From positions 62,001 through 126,000 of the forward strand of contig JAFQGT010000006.1 in NCBI GenBank assembly GCA_017415425.1: a DNA stretch of 64,000 nt, given 5' to 3'. The position numbers and the translations under genes were made by a program. A model generated the notes under the pieces. The model had not been told where the DNA came from. It made no database searches and saw nothing but the letters and a program-made list of their open reading frames with translations. Every line of letters begins with the position of its first letter. Position 1 is the first letter of the stretch. Shown here one piece after another: positions 54,936 to 63,641 of this stretch. The stretch is from Oscillospiraceae bacterium (lineage in GTDB: Bacteria; Bacillota; Clostridia; Oscillospirales; Oscillospiraceae).

Positions 54936-56756
54936 ATGGGTAAAATTATTGGTATTGACTTGGGTACAACCAACTCTTGTGTAGCTGTTCTGGAAGGCGG
55001 CGAGGCTGTTGTCATCGCCAACGCCGAAGGTGGCAGAACCACCCCCTCTGTGGTGGCATTCTCCAAGACCGGTGAGCGGATGGTAGGCCAGGTGGCTAAG
55101 CGCCAGGCTGTGACCAACGCAGACCGCACCATCGCTTCCATCAAGCGGCATATGGGTGAAGATTACCACGTGACCATCGACGGCAAGGGTTACACCCCCC
55201 AGGAGATCAGCGCGATGGTGCTGCAGAAGCTGAAGGCGGACGCAGAAAGCTATTTGGGACAGACCGTTACTGAGGCTGTCATCACCGTTCCCGCTTACTT
55301 TAGCGATGCCCAGCGTCAGGCTACCAAGGATGCTGGCAAGATCGCCGGTCTGGAAGTGAAGCGTATCATCAACGAGCCCACCGCAGCGGCTCTGGCTTAC
55401 GGGCTGGACAAGGAGACCGAGCAGAAGATTATGGTATACGACCTGGGCGGCGGTACTTTTGACGTATCCATTCTGGAGATCGGCGACGGCATCGTGGAAG
55501 TTCTGGCTACCGCCGGCGACACCCGTTTGGGCGGCGATGATTTTGACGAGCGGATTATGGACTATCTGGTTGCCGAGTTCAAGAAGGCAGAGGGTATTGA
55601 CCTGAAGAATGACAAGGTTGCTATGCAGCGGCTCCGTGAGGCTGCCGAGAAAGCCAAGATCGAGCTGTCCGGTATGACAACCACCGCTATCAACCTGCCT
55701 TATATCACCGCTGATGCCACCGGCCCCAAGCACTTGGATGTGACTCTGTCCCGTGCCAAGTTCAACGAGATGACCGCTGACTTGGTGGAGCGTACGATGA
55801 AGCCTGTCCGCCAGGCAATGAACGACGCCGGCCTGAAGGCTTCCGACCTGCACAAGGTCCTGCTGGTGGGTGGCTCTACCCGTATTCCTGCCGTGCAGGA
55901 TGCAGTTAAGAGCATCACCGGCAAAGAAGGCTTCAAGGGCATCAACCCCGACGAGTGCGTGGCACTGGGTGCTGCCATCCAGGGCGGCGTGCTGACCGGC
56001 GATGTGAAGGATGTGGTCCTGCTGGACGTGACACCTTTGTCTCTGGGTATTGAGACAATGGGCGGCGTGTTCACCAGACTCATCGACCGTAACACCACCA
56101 TTCCTGTCCGCAAGAGCCAGATCTTCTCCACCGCTGCTGACGGCCAGACCTCCGTTGAGGTCCACGTGCTGCAGGGCGAGCGTGAGATGGCTGCTTACAA
56201 TAAGACTCTGGGTCGTTTCCAGCTGACCGGCATCGCACCCGCACCCCGGGGCGTTCCTCAGATCGAAGTCTCCTTCGACATCGACGCCAACGGCATCGTG
56301 AAGGTCTCCGCCAAGGATCTGGGCACCGGCAAGGAGCAGGATATCACCATTACCGCTTCCACCAACCTGTCTCAGGATGAGATCGACAAGGCTGTCCGCG
56401 AGGCTGAGCAGTTCGCCGCCGAAGACAAGGCCCGTAAGGAAGAAGTGGATACCCACAACACCGCTGATCAGGTAGTTTACCAGACCGAGAAGACTCTGAA
56501 CGAGTTGGGCGACAAGATCACCGACAGTGAAAAGGCTGACATCCAGTCTGCTGTGGATCATCTGAAGGAAGTGAACAAGGGCACTGACATCCAGGCTATC
56601 AAGGATGCTACCGATGCAGTGCAAAAGGCATTCTACGCCGTGTCCGAAAAGCTATACAAGAACGCAGCACCCCAGGGTGAGGGCTGTGACCCCAACTGCG
56701 GCGGCAACTGCGGCGGCGACGATGTAGTGGATGCTGACTACCAGACCGTTGACTAA
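54936..56756 (+). CDS. dnaK: Chaperone DnaK with a cysteine-containing tail
   Basis: 606 residues: ATPase domain ([43 protein letters not shown]), substrate domain and lid. The C-terminal tail is unusual: before the standard [12 protein letters not shown] end it reads [13 protein letters not shown], adding three cysteines spaced by three residues. ATP-dependent folding with GrpE and DnaJ. Confidence 0.98.
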   Translation: MGKIIGIDLGTTNSCVAVLEGGEAVVIANAEGGRTTPSVVAFSKTGERMVGQVAKRQAVTNADRTIASIKRHMGEDYHVTIDGKGYTPQEISAMVLQKLKADAESYLGQTVTEAVITVPAYFSDAQRQATKDAGKIAGLEVKRIINEPTAAALAYGLDKETEQKIMVYDLGGGTFDVSILEIGDGIVEVLATAGDTRLGGDDFDERIMDYLVAEFKKAEGIDLKNDKVAMQRLREAAEKAKIELSGMTTTAINLPYITADATGPKHLDVTLSRAKFNEMTADLVERTMKPVRQAMNDAGLKASDLHKVLLVGGSTRIPAVQDAVKSITGKEGFKGINPDECVALGAAIQGGVLTGDVKDVVLLDVTPLSLGIETMGGVFTRLIDRNTTIPVRKSQIFSTAADGQTSVEVHVLQGEREMAAYNKTLGRFQLTGIAPAPRGVPQIEVSFDIDANGIVKVSAKDLGTGKEQDITITASTNLSQDEIDKAVREAEQFAAEDKARKEEVDTHNTADQVVYQTEKTLNELGDKITDSEKADIQSAVDHLKEVNKGTDIQAIKDATDAVQKAFYAVSEKLYKNAAPQGEGCDPNCGGNCGGDDVVDADYQTVD

Positions 56757-56768
56757 TTGACAGACCCC

Positions 56769-56800
56769 AAAAAAGGGGCGGCAAAAACGCCGCCCCTTTT
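56769..56800 (+). terminator. Terminator between dnaK and dnaJ
   Basis: AAAAGGGGCGGC-AAAAAC-GCCGCCCCTTTT. dnaJ therefore needs read-through or a separate start. Confidence 0.9.
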
Positions 56801-56825
56801 CGGTGATTTTCAGAGGTGAGAATCT

Positions 56826-57968
56826 ATGGCAGAAAATAAGCGCGATTATTATGAGGTGCTGGGCGTGGACAAAAGCGCCGGTGACGATGAAATTAAAAAA
56901 GCCTACCGGAAAAGCGCCATGAAGTACCATCCGGACCGGAATCCCGGAGACAAGGAAGCGGAAGAAAAGTTCAAGGAGCTGGGCGAGGCCTATGAGGTGC
57001 TGTCCGATGCAGACAAGCGGGCTCGGTATGACCAGTTCGGCTTTGCCGGCGTAGACCCCAATTACGGCGGCGGTGCCGGCGGCAGCGGTTTCGGCGGTTT
57101 TGGCGGCTTCGGCGACTTCGGTGACATTTTCGGCGAGTTCTTCGGCGGCGGCAGCCGGCGGCAGACCAACTACAATGCCCCCCGTCGGGGTGAAAATGTG
57201 GGCATCCGGCTGGAGCTGACCTTTGAGGAGGCCGCTTTCGGCGTGGAGAAGGAAGTAGCCGCTCAGCGGATCGAAAACTGCGCTGCCTGTAACGGCAGCG
57301 GCTCTGCCGACGGGGCGGTGGAGACTTGCTCTCAGTGCCGGGGCACAGGCCAGATCCGGACAGTCCAGAACTTTATGGGTATGCAGATGCAATCCCAGAC
57401 CACCTGCCCCCAGTGTTCCGGCCGTGGTAAGGTAATCAAGAACCCCTGTGGCACCTGCCGTGGCAAGGGTAAGGTTCGCCGCACCCAGAAAACGCGGGTG
57501 AAGATCCCCGCCGGTGTGGATGCCGGACAGAACGTCCGTGTCCGTGGCGAGGGCAATGTAGGCAGCAACGGCGGCCCCAACGGCGATCTTATGGTGGAAA
57601 TTTACATCAAGCGTCATCCCATTTTTGAACGGGATGGTATGCAAGTGTACTGCGAAGTGCCTATCACCTTTACTCAGGCAGCTTTGGGCGGCGAGATCGA
57701 GGTGCCTACCCTGGATGGCAAGATCAAATTCGTTCTGCCGGAGGGCACCCAGACAGGCAAGCTGTTCAGTCTGTCCGGTCGGGGCATTCCTCAGGTAAAC
57801 AATCCCAAGCGCCGGGGTGACCACCGGTTCACTGTGGTGGTGGAGACACCTACCAAGCTGACCAAGGAGCAGAAAGAACTGCTGCGGCAGCTGGATGAGA
57901 CTCTGGACGGCAAGTCCAACCCTCAACGGAAGAAGTTCTTCGATACCATCAAGGAGTTTTTCGACTAA
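56826..57968 (+). CDS. dnaJ: Chaperone DnaJ
   Basis: 380 residues: J domain ([22 protein letters not shown], with HPD in KYHPDRNPG), Gly/Phe-rich linker, four CxxCxGxG zinc repeats ([32 protein letters not shown]) and the C-terminal domain. It delivers substrates to DnaK. AGAGGTG upstream of ATG 56826. Confidence 0.98.
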   Translation: MAENKRDYYEVLGVDKSAGDDEIKKAYRKSAMKYHPDRNPGDKEAEEKFKELGEAYEVLSDADKRARYDQFGFAGVDPNYGGGAGGSGFGGFGGFGDFGDIFGEFFGGGSRRQTNYNAPRRGENVGIRLELTFEEAAFGVEKEVAAQRIENCAACNGSGSADGAVETCSQCRGTGQIRTVQNFMGMQMQSQTTCPQCSGRGKVIKNPCGTCRGKGKVRRTQKTRVKIPAGVDAGQNVRVRGEGNVGSNGGPNGDLMVEIYIKRHPIFERDGMQVYCEVPITFTQAALGGEIEVPTLDGKIKFVLPEGTQTGKLFSLSGRGIPQVNNPKRRGDHRFTVVVETPTKLTKEQKELLRQLDETLDGKSNPQRKKFFDTIKEFFD

Positions 57969-58003
57969 GTAAAAACCTGCGGATCGCTCCGCAGGTTTTT
58001 TGT
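57969..58003 (+). terminator. Terminator after dnaJ
   Basis: AAAACCTGCGGA-TCGC-TCCGCAGGTTTTTT. Confidence 0.9.
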
Positions 58004-58031
58004 TGGCATTTTGCGGTCTTTGTGCTATACT
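58003..58031 (+). promoter_or_regulatory. Promoter of the SPASM radical SAM gene
   Basis: TTGGCA, 17-nt spacer, TATACT, right after the dnaJ terminator. Confidence 0.75.
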
Positions 58032-58058
58032 CAAGGCAAAGAAAGGGGGGGCGACGGT

Positions 58059-58892
58059 ATGCGGTTTCGGAAGATCTATGTGGAAATATCCAATCTGTGC
58101 AACCTAAGCTGCGCTTTTTGTCCCGGCACGAAGCGCCCGCCCCGGCGGATGACACCGGAGGAGTTTGTGACCCTTGCCCCCAAGCTGCGGCCCTATACGG
58201 AGTATCTGTATTTTCACCTGATGGGTGAGCCGCTGTGCCATCCCCAGCTGGACGCTTTTTTGGAGATCGCCCACAGCCACGGCTTTCGGGTGATCCTTAC
58301 CACCAACGGCACGCTTTTGGCCCGGCAGCAGGAATTGCTGCTGTCGTCTCCCGGGCTGCATAAGGTGAACATCTCCCTTCACGCATTTGAGGCCAATGAC
58401 CTTACAGTTCCCTTTGAAAGCTACCTGCAGGAGTGCTTTGCTTTTGGACAGGCGGCCAAGGGGAAAAAGCTTGTAGTTTACCGGCTGTGGAATCAAGGGG
58501 GTGCGGAGGAAAGAAATCAGCAGATTCTGGAGGCGATGGGGGTAGCCTTTCCCGAACCCTGGGTGCAGGAGCGGCAGGGCATTCGGGTCGCATCCCGAAC
58601 CTATCTGGAGTATGGTGATAAATTCGATTGGCCGGATCTGCAGGCCCAGGAGGGAAGTAGCCGGGTCTTTTGCTACGGTTTGCGGGATCAGCTGGGGATA
58701 CTGTGTGACGGCACGGTAGTGCCTTGCTGTCTGGATCACGAGGGGGATCTGGTACTGGGCAATCTCTATGAGCAGCCGCTGGAGCAGATTCTGGAGTCCC
58801 CCAGAGCCCGGGCTATTTATGAGGGTTTCTCCCGAAAAGAGGCGGCAGAGGAACTATGCCGCAAATGCGGTTACGCCCGCAGATTTCAGTAA
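58059..58892 (+). CDS. SPASM-type radical SAM protein, orphan
   Basis: 277 residues: radical SAM motif near residue 10 (EISNLCNLSCAFCPGT, CxxxCxxC) and a C-terminal cysteine cluster (VFCYGLRDQ, DGTVVPCCLDHEGD, ELCRKCGY) typical of SPASM or twitch auxiliary clusters. SPASM enzymes often modify peptides or sugars. No peptide or maturase partner gene adjoins it, so the substrate is unknown. Start ATG 58059 (GGGGG-type site). Confidence 0.85.
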   Translation: MRFRKIYVEISNLCNLSCAFCPGTKRPPRRMTPEEFVTLAPKLRPYTEYLYFHLMGEPLCHPQLDAFLEIAHSHGFRVILTTNGTLLARQQELLLSSPGLHKVNISLHAFEANDLTVPFESYLQECFAFGQAAKGKKLVVYRLWNQGGAEERNQQILEAMGVAFPEPWVQERQGIRVASRTYLEYGDKFDWPDLQAQEGSSRVFCYGLRDQLGILCDGTVVPCCLDHEGDLVLGNLYEQPLEQILESPRARAIYEGFSRKEAAEELCRKCGYARRFQ

Positions 58893-58897
58893 GAGAA

Positions 58898-58945
58898 CAA
58901 AACGGGTGTGTTGCTGTCCGGCAACACACCCGAAAATATTTTTAG
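58898..58945 (+). terminator. Terminator after the SPASM gene
   Basis: GGGTGTGTTGC-TGTCC-GGCAACACACCC followed by AAAATATTTTT. Confidence 0.8.
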
Positions 58946-58986
58946 CTAGAGATACAGGATCAGCCAATGGTTATACGCAGGGAACG

Positions 58987-59135
58987 CCATACTTTCTCAC
59001 CGGCGAGAAAGTATGCAAAGAGCCGCCGGGGAACTTTTCGTAGGTTCCCCGGACCCTTCCCACGACCAAAGGGGAAATCGCACATACACGGAGAAAGAAT
59101 CGGTTTTTCTGCTCTTTCCCCTTTGGAAACCCCTT
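58987..59135 (+). repeat. 149-bp three-hairpin repeat R1, copy 3
   Basis: Same length as the other two copies; hairpin arms CATACTTTCTC / GAGAAAGTATG and CCGGGGAAC / GTTCCCCGG are kept. The third stem is CCAAAGGGGAAA / TTTCCCCTTTGG, where one base change restores a pair that is mismatched in copies 1 and 2. Lies 17 nt past the DUF3737 stop. Confidence 0.9.
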
Positions 59136-59152
59136 TGCGCCCTTTATACTTC

Positions 59153-59989
59153 TTATCGTACCGCAATGTGGCAGTTGGTCTCCATTACCGCATCTTCCAG
59201 GATTACCTGTCCGATGCTGTCTGCCAAAATATGACCGGAGGCGGGGTTTTTTACAGAGTCAATGTGGCCGGTGACGGTGGCTTCCACCTGGGAATATTCA
59301 AAGGATAGGTCCGTATCCTCCATTGTGCAATCAATGAGGGTCAGATTCTTGCAGTAGCACAGAGGCTGTGTGCCGATGATATGGCAACCGATCAGCGTCA
59401 GACCGTCGGAGTACCAACCCAGGTATTCTCCCTTGACCCAGCTGTTCTTCACGGTCACATTCTTTGCGTGCCAGAAGGCATCCTTGGTGTCCAGCCGGGA
59501 GTCGGTAATGGTAACGTTTTCGGTATACTGGAAGGAATATTTGCCCTGCATCTGCAGCCGGTCCAGCTGTAGATCACAGCTATCCAGGAATATGTATTGG
59601 GAGGTGATGTCGCAATCGGCTACTTGAATGCCCCGGCATTTCCAGCCGAATTCCTCAGAGGTGACTTCCGTATTGGCAAGGGTCACATCCCGGCATTCTC
59701 GCAGGCATTTGATACCGTCAAGCTTGCTGCCGCTGATATTGCCGCCCTCTGCGTACCAAAGGGCAGCCCGGCAGGTGTCGGTCATTTCGCAGCTGTCCAA
59801 CGTAAAGCCGGAGGTGTGCCACAGGGGATACCGTAGGGAAAATTTACAGTTGCGGATTTTGACATTCCGGGCCTCTTTCAAGGCGGATTCTCCATCGGCA
59901 GGACCTTCAAACCGGCAGTCCATTACGGTGGCATCCTGCAGGTTGTAAAGGGCCCGTTCTTCATCATAGGTCATATTCTGTATTTTCAT
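59153..59989 (-). CDS. DUF3737 right-handed beta-helix-like protein
   Basis: 278 residues made of short repeats (for example CKFSLRYPLWHTSGFTLDS, CRDVTLANTEVTSEEFGWKC, LTLIGCHIIGTQPL), which suggests a parallel beta-helix. It matches the DUF3737 family as I remember it. No signal peptide, so probably cytosolic. Function unknown. It overlaps the upstream Cys-rich gene by 26 nt. Confidence 0.8.
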   Translation of the reverse strand: MKIQNMTYDEERALYNLQDATVMDCRFEGPADGESALKEARNVKIRNCKFSLRYPLWHTSGFTLDSCEMTDTCRAALWYAEGGNISGSKLDGIKCLRECRDVTLANTEVTSEEFGWKCRGIQVADCDITSQYIFLDSCDLQLDRLQMQGKYSFQYTENVTITDSRLDTKDAFWHAKNVTVKNSWVKGEYLGWYSDGLTLIGCHIIGTQPLCYCKNLTLIDCTMEDTDLSFEYSQVEATVTGHIDSVKNPASGHILADSIGQVILEDAVMETNCHIAVR

Positions 59990-60362
59990 CGGATTCCTCT
60001 CCTATTCCCAGCAATTCCAACAGCTCTAATACCTGCTGTCCCCGCTGGGTAAGACCTATACTGCCGTGGACAGGATAGCCAGTATAAGCGGACATATCCG
60101 CACCCGGCAGAGGGGTATAGTCAATGCAGATCAAATTCTTTTTTTCCAAAACCTGCAGAGTCAGGCTGTACTCCTCACGGGAGTAGGTCTGCTCTTCCAG
60201 ATAGATGGGGGTCATATCGTCTGCCTTCCGAGCCACCGGAAGAAAAGAATACTGTCCCAGGGACGCAAGCACGGACACCTCTGGGGCAGTCAGTATCAAT
60301 TCCTTGGCACAGCCGCCGCAGTTTCCGCCACAGCTTCCGCCGCAGCCGTTACAGTGATGCAT
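59964..60362 (-). CDS. Small protein with Cys/Gly-rich N-terminus
   Basis: 132 residues. The start MHHCNGCGGSCGGNCGGC has five cysteines in CxxC and CGGxCGG spacing; the rest (EVSVLASLGQYSFLPVAR, YSREEYSLTLQVLEKKNLI, GLTQRGQQVLELLELLGI) looks like a winged-helix. The CGGNCGG word also occurs in the DnaK tail. Translationally coupled with DUF3737 downstream. Function unknown; metal binding by the N-terminus is an inference. Confidence 0.65.
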   Translation of the reverse strand: MHHCNGCGGSCGGNCGGCAKELILTAPEVSVLASLGQYSFLPVARKADDMTPIYLEEQTYSREEYSLTLQVLEKKNLICIDYTPLPGADMSAYTGYPVHGSIGLTQRGQQVLELLELLGIGEESDENTEYDL

Positions 60363-60482
60363 AAAAAGACCTCGTTTCCAAAAGTTCAGTGTTATTGTAG
60401 CTTAAATGTTTTTCAGAATCAACAGTTATTTCGATGGAGTCCGCAGAAGGGAACACTTACAGTATACCCAGGAGGGATACTT

Positions 60483-60950
60483 ATGAATAAATCTTTGAAA
60501 ACCAGATTGATCTGCTGGGGGATTCCCCTTGCGGTGGGGGGATTGTCAGCCCTGTTGTCGGGAGGTATGGACAGCTACGCTGTGATGAACCAGCCACCTC
60601 TGTCTCCACCGGGGTGGGTGTTTCCTGTGGTGTGGACGGTGTTGTATCTGCTGATGGGAGAGGCTTCTTATCAGGTGCTGACTTCCGGGAAAGATCCCGC
60701 TGCTATCCGCAAGGCTTTGATTGCCTATGGAGTGCAGTTGGCGCTGAATTTTATCTGGCCGCTGCTATTCTTCCGGGGACAGTTGTATTTGACTGCGTTT
60801 TTTCTGTTACTTGCCCTGTGGGTGGCGATTTTGGTCACACTGATCCTGTTCTCCCGGATCAAGGAGCGGGCGGGGGATCTTCTTTTGCCGTATCTGCTTT
60901 GGGTGACCTTTGCAGGATATTTGAATCTGGGTGTGTTTTTGCTGAATTGA
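60483..60950 (+). CDS. tspO: TspO/MBR-family tryptophan-rich sensory protein
   Basis: 155 residues, five membrane helices. The hallmark is PPLSPPGWVFPVVWTVLYLLMG; the end WVTFAGYLNLGVFLLN matches the last helix. TspO proteins bind porphyrins and other hydrophobic ligands in the membrane. GGAGGG precedes ATG 60483. Single gene. Confidence 0.93.
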   Translation: MNKSLKTRLICWGIPLAVGGLSALLSGGMDSYAVMNQPPLSPPGWVFPVVWTVLYLLMGEASYQVLTSGKDPAAIRKALIAYGVQLALNFIWPLLFFRGQLYLTAFFLLLALWVAILVTLILFSRIKERAGDLLLPYLLWVTFAGYLNLGVFLLN

Positions 60951-60952
60951 GC

Positions 60953-60985
60953 GAAAAAGCAGCGCCATCCCCGCCGGGATGGCGC
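60953..60985 (-). terminator. Terminator for the small minus-strand membrane gene
   Basis: GCGCCATCCC / GGGATGGCGC, T-run on the minus side. Confidence 0.8.
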
Positions 60986-60991
60986 GATTGC

Positions 60992-61432
60992 TTATTTTTC
61001 TCTTGCAGCCTGTCGCTCTGCTTTTAAGGTCACATACATAGTCCGGTAGTCCAGATAAGCTCCGGAGTATTTCCATTTACCTTTGCCGTGATTCCACAGT
61101 ACGGCGAAGAGCAAAAACAGCACAAATCCTGCTGCGGCAACGGCCTGGCATATGGGAATAAAAAGTCCGTGTTCCAGAACCGACTCAACCGGAGAAAGAT
61201 TCAGTTCGACGCCCAAAGCGGTCTCCGCCTGGGTTTTCCAATCACAAATATACGCAAGGATCCGGCTGACCGGCTCCTGGTTCTGCAGTTCTTCTGCTGC
61301 TCCCACCAGAACGGCAAACAGGACCACCAGCAGCATTACCACCGCCAGACCTTTCCACAGAGAGTAATATTTCCGCCGTTCGTGTTTGGCTTCTTTTTTT
61401 AGTGTTTTCAGCATCGCTGTTCGTGTATCCAC
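60992..61432 (-). CDS. Small two-helix membrane protein, unknown
   Basis: 146 residues, start GTG 61432 with GAGGTG upstream. Two hydrophobic segments (about 30-45: LAVVMLLVVLFAVLVGA; about 97-120: QAVAAAGFVLFLLFAVLW) flank an extracytoplasmic region; the C-terminus is basic (LKAERQAAREK). No family recognised. Between tspO (convergent) and tRNA-Gln. Confidence 0.6.
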   Translation of the reverse strand: MDTRTAMLKTLKKEAKHERRKYYSLWKGLAVVMLLVVLFAVLVGAAEELQNQEPVSRILAYICDWKTQAETALGVELNLSPVESVLEHGLFIPICQAVAAAGFVLFLLFAVLWNHGKGKWKYSGAYLDYRTMYVTLKAERQAAREK

Positions 61433-61650
61433 AGAGTGCACCTCGTTTTTGAAGTATATTTGTACCAGGTTCTGTAAAAATCCTATCATATTCTGCGAGG
61501 GAAATCAACGGAAAAATGCCGGGATAAAGAGATGCGTTTGGTCGTAGGATCGCGGATATGTATATTTTTCCGATTTGTACAAAAAATAGTTGCAAAATGG
61601 GGCGCCCCGTGCTATAATACCCCGTGTGTCCGGCGCCGGACAGCCTATAT

Positions 61651-61725
61651 TGGGATGTCGCCAAGCGGTAAGGCACCAGACTTTGACTCTGGCATTCGTA
61701 GGTTCAAATCCTGCCATCCCAGCCA
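61651..61725 (+). tRNA. tRNA-Gln (anticodon TTG)
   Basis: Acceptor TGGGATG / CATCCCA, anticodon arm CAGAC-TTTGACT-CTG, T-arm GGTTCAAATCC, encoded CCA. Confidence 0.97.
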
Positions 61726-61791
61726 ACTCAACCTCTGAATGCTGTATTTTGACGCGGAATTGCGCAAAATTCATCATTCGAGGTTTCGTTC

Positions 61792-61867
61792 GATCCGCTA
61801 GCTCAGCAGGTAGAGCAACTGCCTTTTAAGCAGTGGGTCCGGAGTTCGAATCTCCGGCGGGTCACCA
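61792..61867 (+). tRNA. tRNA-Lys (anticodon TTT)
   Basis: Acceptor GATCCGC / GCGGGTC, anticodon arm CTGCC-TTTTAA-GCAG, T-arm GGAGTTCGAATCTCC, encoded CCA. Confidence 0.97.
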
Positions 61868-61869
61868 AA

Positions 61870-61906
61870 AAGAGGAAGATACCAAAAGGTATCTTCCTCT
61901 TTTTGC
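61870..61906 (+). terminator. Terminator after tRNA-Lys
   Basis: AAGAGGAAGATACC / GGTATCTTCCTCTTTTT. Confidence 0.9.
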
Positions 61907-61907
61907 G

Positions 61908-62050
61908 TTATAGAAGCCGGAGATTCGAAAGATCAAATGCGGCGCGGACGAGCGCCGCCGGCAAGGGTTTGACCAAGCCGAACCATTATGTTCGCTAAAA
62001 GCGAAAATGCAAACGGAGCGACGGTCGGGTTACCCGAGGAAACCCCAATC
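61908..62050. other. Structured intergenic segment with an inverted copy of the tRNA-Lys T-arm
   Basis: GCCGGAGATTCGAA (61916-61929) is the exact reverse complement of 61845-61858 in tRNA-Lys. Further hairpins follow: GCGGCGC / GCGCCGC (61939-61958), TTCGCT-AAA-AGCGAA (61991-62005), CGGGT / ACCCG (62026-62036). No ORF. Could be a structured RNA, a repeat, or an old integration scar. Confidence 0.45.
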
Positions 62051-62053
62051 AAA

Positions 62054-62085
62054 AGGCGTGTGGCTCAGCCACACGCCTTTTTGTT
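62054..62085 (-). terminator. Terminator after the uracil/xanthine permease gene
   Basis: AAAAGGCGTGTGGC-TCA-GCCACACGCCTTTTT; usable from both sides. Confidence 0.88.
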
Positions 62086-62096
62086 GGATTTAAGGA

Positions 62097-63431
62097 TTAG
62101 TCTTCCTTGCCATTAGCAAGCAGGGTGTTGGTGAGGATGCCCAGGATCAGAGCGCAGGCGATGGTGGTCAGGGTGACCTTGCCGAAGGAAACGCTCAGGC
62201 CGCCGATGCCGGGGATCAGGATGGAAGCCACCACGAACAGGTTCTTGCTGGCGCCCAGGTTGACCTGCTGGATCATCTTCAGACCGGAAACGGCGATGAA
62301 GCCGTACAGAGCGACACAAACGCCACCCATAACACAGTTGGGGATGGAGGACAGGAAGGTAACAAAGGGTCCGAAGAAGGAGATGACCAGACACATAATG
62401 GCAGCGGTAGTCACAGTGACGACGGAAGCGTTGCGGGTGATGGCAACACAGCCAACAGACTCACCGTAGGTGGTGTTGGGGCAGCCGCCGAAGAAAGCAC
62501 CGGCGATGGAGCCGACGCCGTCACCCAACAGGGTGCGGTGCAGACCGGGGTTCTCCAGCAGGTCCTCGCCAATGATGGAGGACAGGTTCTTGTGGTCAGC
62601 GATATGCTCAGCAAAGACCACGAAAGCTACGGGGATATAGGCAACTGCTACAGTGGCAATAAACTGTGCGTCGATTTCCTTAACACCCTTGAAGGCTTCC
62701 ACAAAGGTGAAGTTGGGAACGGCGAAGATCTGCATATCCTTGAAGGCTGCAAAGTTGATGACCTGCAGAGCCAGGTTATCGGTAGCGATGCCGATGACGG
62801 TGAAGATAGCAGCAACGATGTAGCCAACCAGAATGCCCAGCACGAAGGGAACCAGCTTAGCCATCTTCTTGCCGTAAACGGAGAAGCAGAAAATGGAGAA
62901 CAGGGTGACGATACCAATGATCAGAGTGACATAGGGGCTGGCAACGGAAACGCCGTCAACCAGAACCTTGCCGACCTTCAGATCGTTTACGGCGTTGACA
63001 GCCAGAGACAGACCGATCAGCGCAACGGTGGGTCCGATAACCACGGGGGGCATCAGCTTGTTGATCCACTTAACACCAACAAACTTAACCACAATGGCGA
63101 TCACAACATACACAAGACCGGCGAAAACAGCACCCATCAGAAGGCCTGCGTAGCCTGCGGAAGCAGAGACTGCACCGCCGAAAGCAGCGAACATAGAGTT
63201 AATGAATGCAAAAGAAGAGCCCAGGAACACGGGGCTGCGGAATTTGGTGAAGAGCTGGTACACCAATGTGCCGATGCCTGCACCAAACAGAGCGGCGGAC
63301 TGGCTCATACCGTTACCGATAATCGCGGGAACCAGAATGGTCGCTGCCAAAATTGCCAGAACCTGCTGGAAAGCGAAGATCAGCAGTTGGCCGAACTTGG
63401 GTTTGTCTTTGACGCCGTAGATCAGATTCAT
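62097..63431 (-). CDS. uraA: Uracil/xanthine permease (NCS2 family)
   Basis: 444 residues with about 12-14 membrane segments. FAFQQVLAILAATILVPAII, GSSFAFINSM, VVIGPTVALIGLSLA, and the NCS2 blocks VVFAEHIADHKNL and FFGGCPNTTYGESVG are present. It imports uracil or xanthine with a cation; which base cannot be told, but the leader attenuator fits either pyrimidine or purine control. Start ATG 63431 with GGAGG upstream. Confidence 0.93.
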   Translation of the reverse strand: MNLIYGVKDKPKFGQLLIFAFQQVLAILAATILVPAIIGNGMSQSAALFGAGIGTLVYQLFTKFRSPVFLGSSFAFINSMFAAFGGAVSASAGYAGLLMGAVFAGLVYVVIAIVVKFVGVKWINKLMPPVVIGPTVALIGLSLAVNAVNDLKVGKVLVDGVSVASPYVTLIIGIVTLFSIFCFSVYGKKMAKLVPFVLGILVGYIVAAIFTVIGIATDNLALQVINFAAFKDMQIFAVPNFTFVEAFKGVKEIDAQFIATVAVAYIPVAFVVFAEHIADHKNLSSIIGEDLLENPGLHRTLLGDGVGSIAGAFFGGCPNTTYGESVGCVAITRNASVVTVTTAAIMCLVISFFGPFVTFLSSIPNCVMGGVCVALYGFIAVSGLKMIQQVNLGASKNLFVVASILIPGIGGLSVSFGKVTLTTIACALILGILTNTLLANGKED

Positions 63432-63471
63432 AGTTTTTCCTCCAAATATTCTTTTGTGAAATGGCAATCGC

Positions 63472-63515
63472 AAAAAAAAGAGAAAGTGTTGCCGCGTTTT
63501 GCAAAACACCTTCTC
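63472..63515 (-). promoter_or_regulatory. Attenuator-like terminator in the permease leader
   Basis: Minus strand: GAGAAGGTGTT (63505-63515) pairs with AACACTTTCTC (63480-63490), followed by eight T residues, 40 nt before the permease ATG. A leader terminator suggests regulation by read-through; the leader has an imperfect PyrR-like AATCC...AAGG patch, not enough to name the regulator. Confidence 0.75.
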
Positions 63516-63541
63516 CTTTCCCGGATTTTATTTCTGCTAAG

Positions 63542-63570
63542 AGTATACTGCTTTTTTCGTCAAAATGCAA
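63542..63570 (-). promoter_or_regulatory. Promoter of the uracil/xanthine permease
   Basis: Minus strand: TTGCAT, 17-nt spacer, TATACT. Confidence 0.75.
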
Positions 63571-63601
63571 GGGAAAGTTTGCAAAAAATTCATAAAAACG
63601 A

Positions 63602-63640
63602 CAAAATCCCTGCCGTTTTTACGGCAGGGATTTTTTAGCG
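63602..63640 (-). terminator. Terminator after jag
   Basis: AAAATCCCTGCCG-TTTTTA-CGGCAGGGATTTT; the minus strand has the T-run. Confidence 0.9.
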
Positions 63641-63641
63641 C

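Noticed and set aside
54912..56624. 570-codon open frame on minus opposite dnaK
   Set aside because: Mirror of a highly biased codon gene; no protein family and no promoter.
62538..63638. 366-codon plus-strand frame over the permease
   Set aside because: Shadow of uraA; composition is Asn/Gln/His-rich and not like a real protein.
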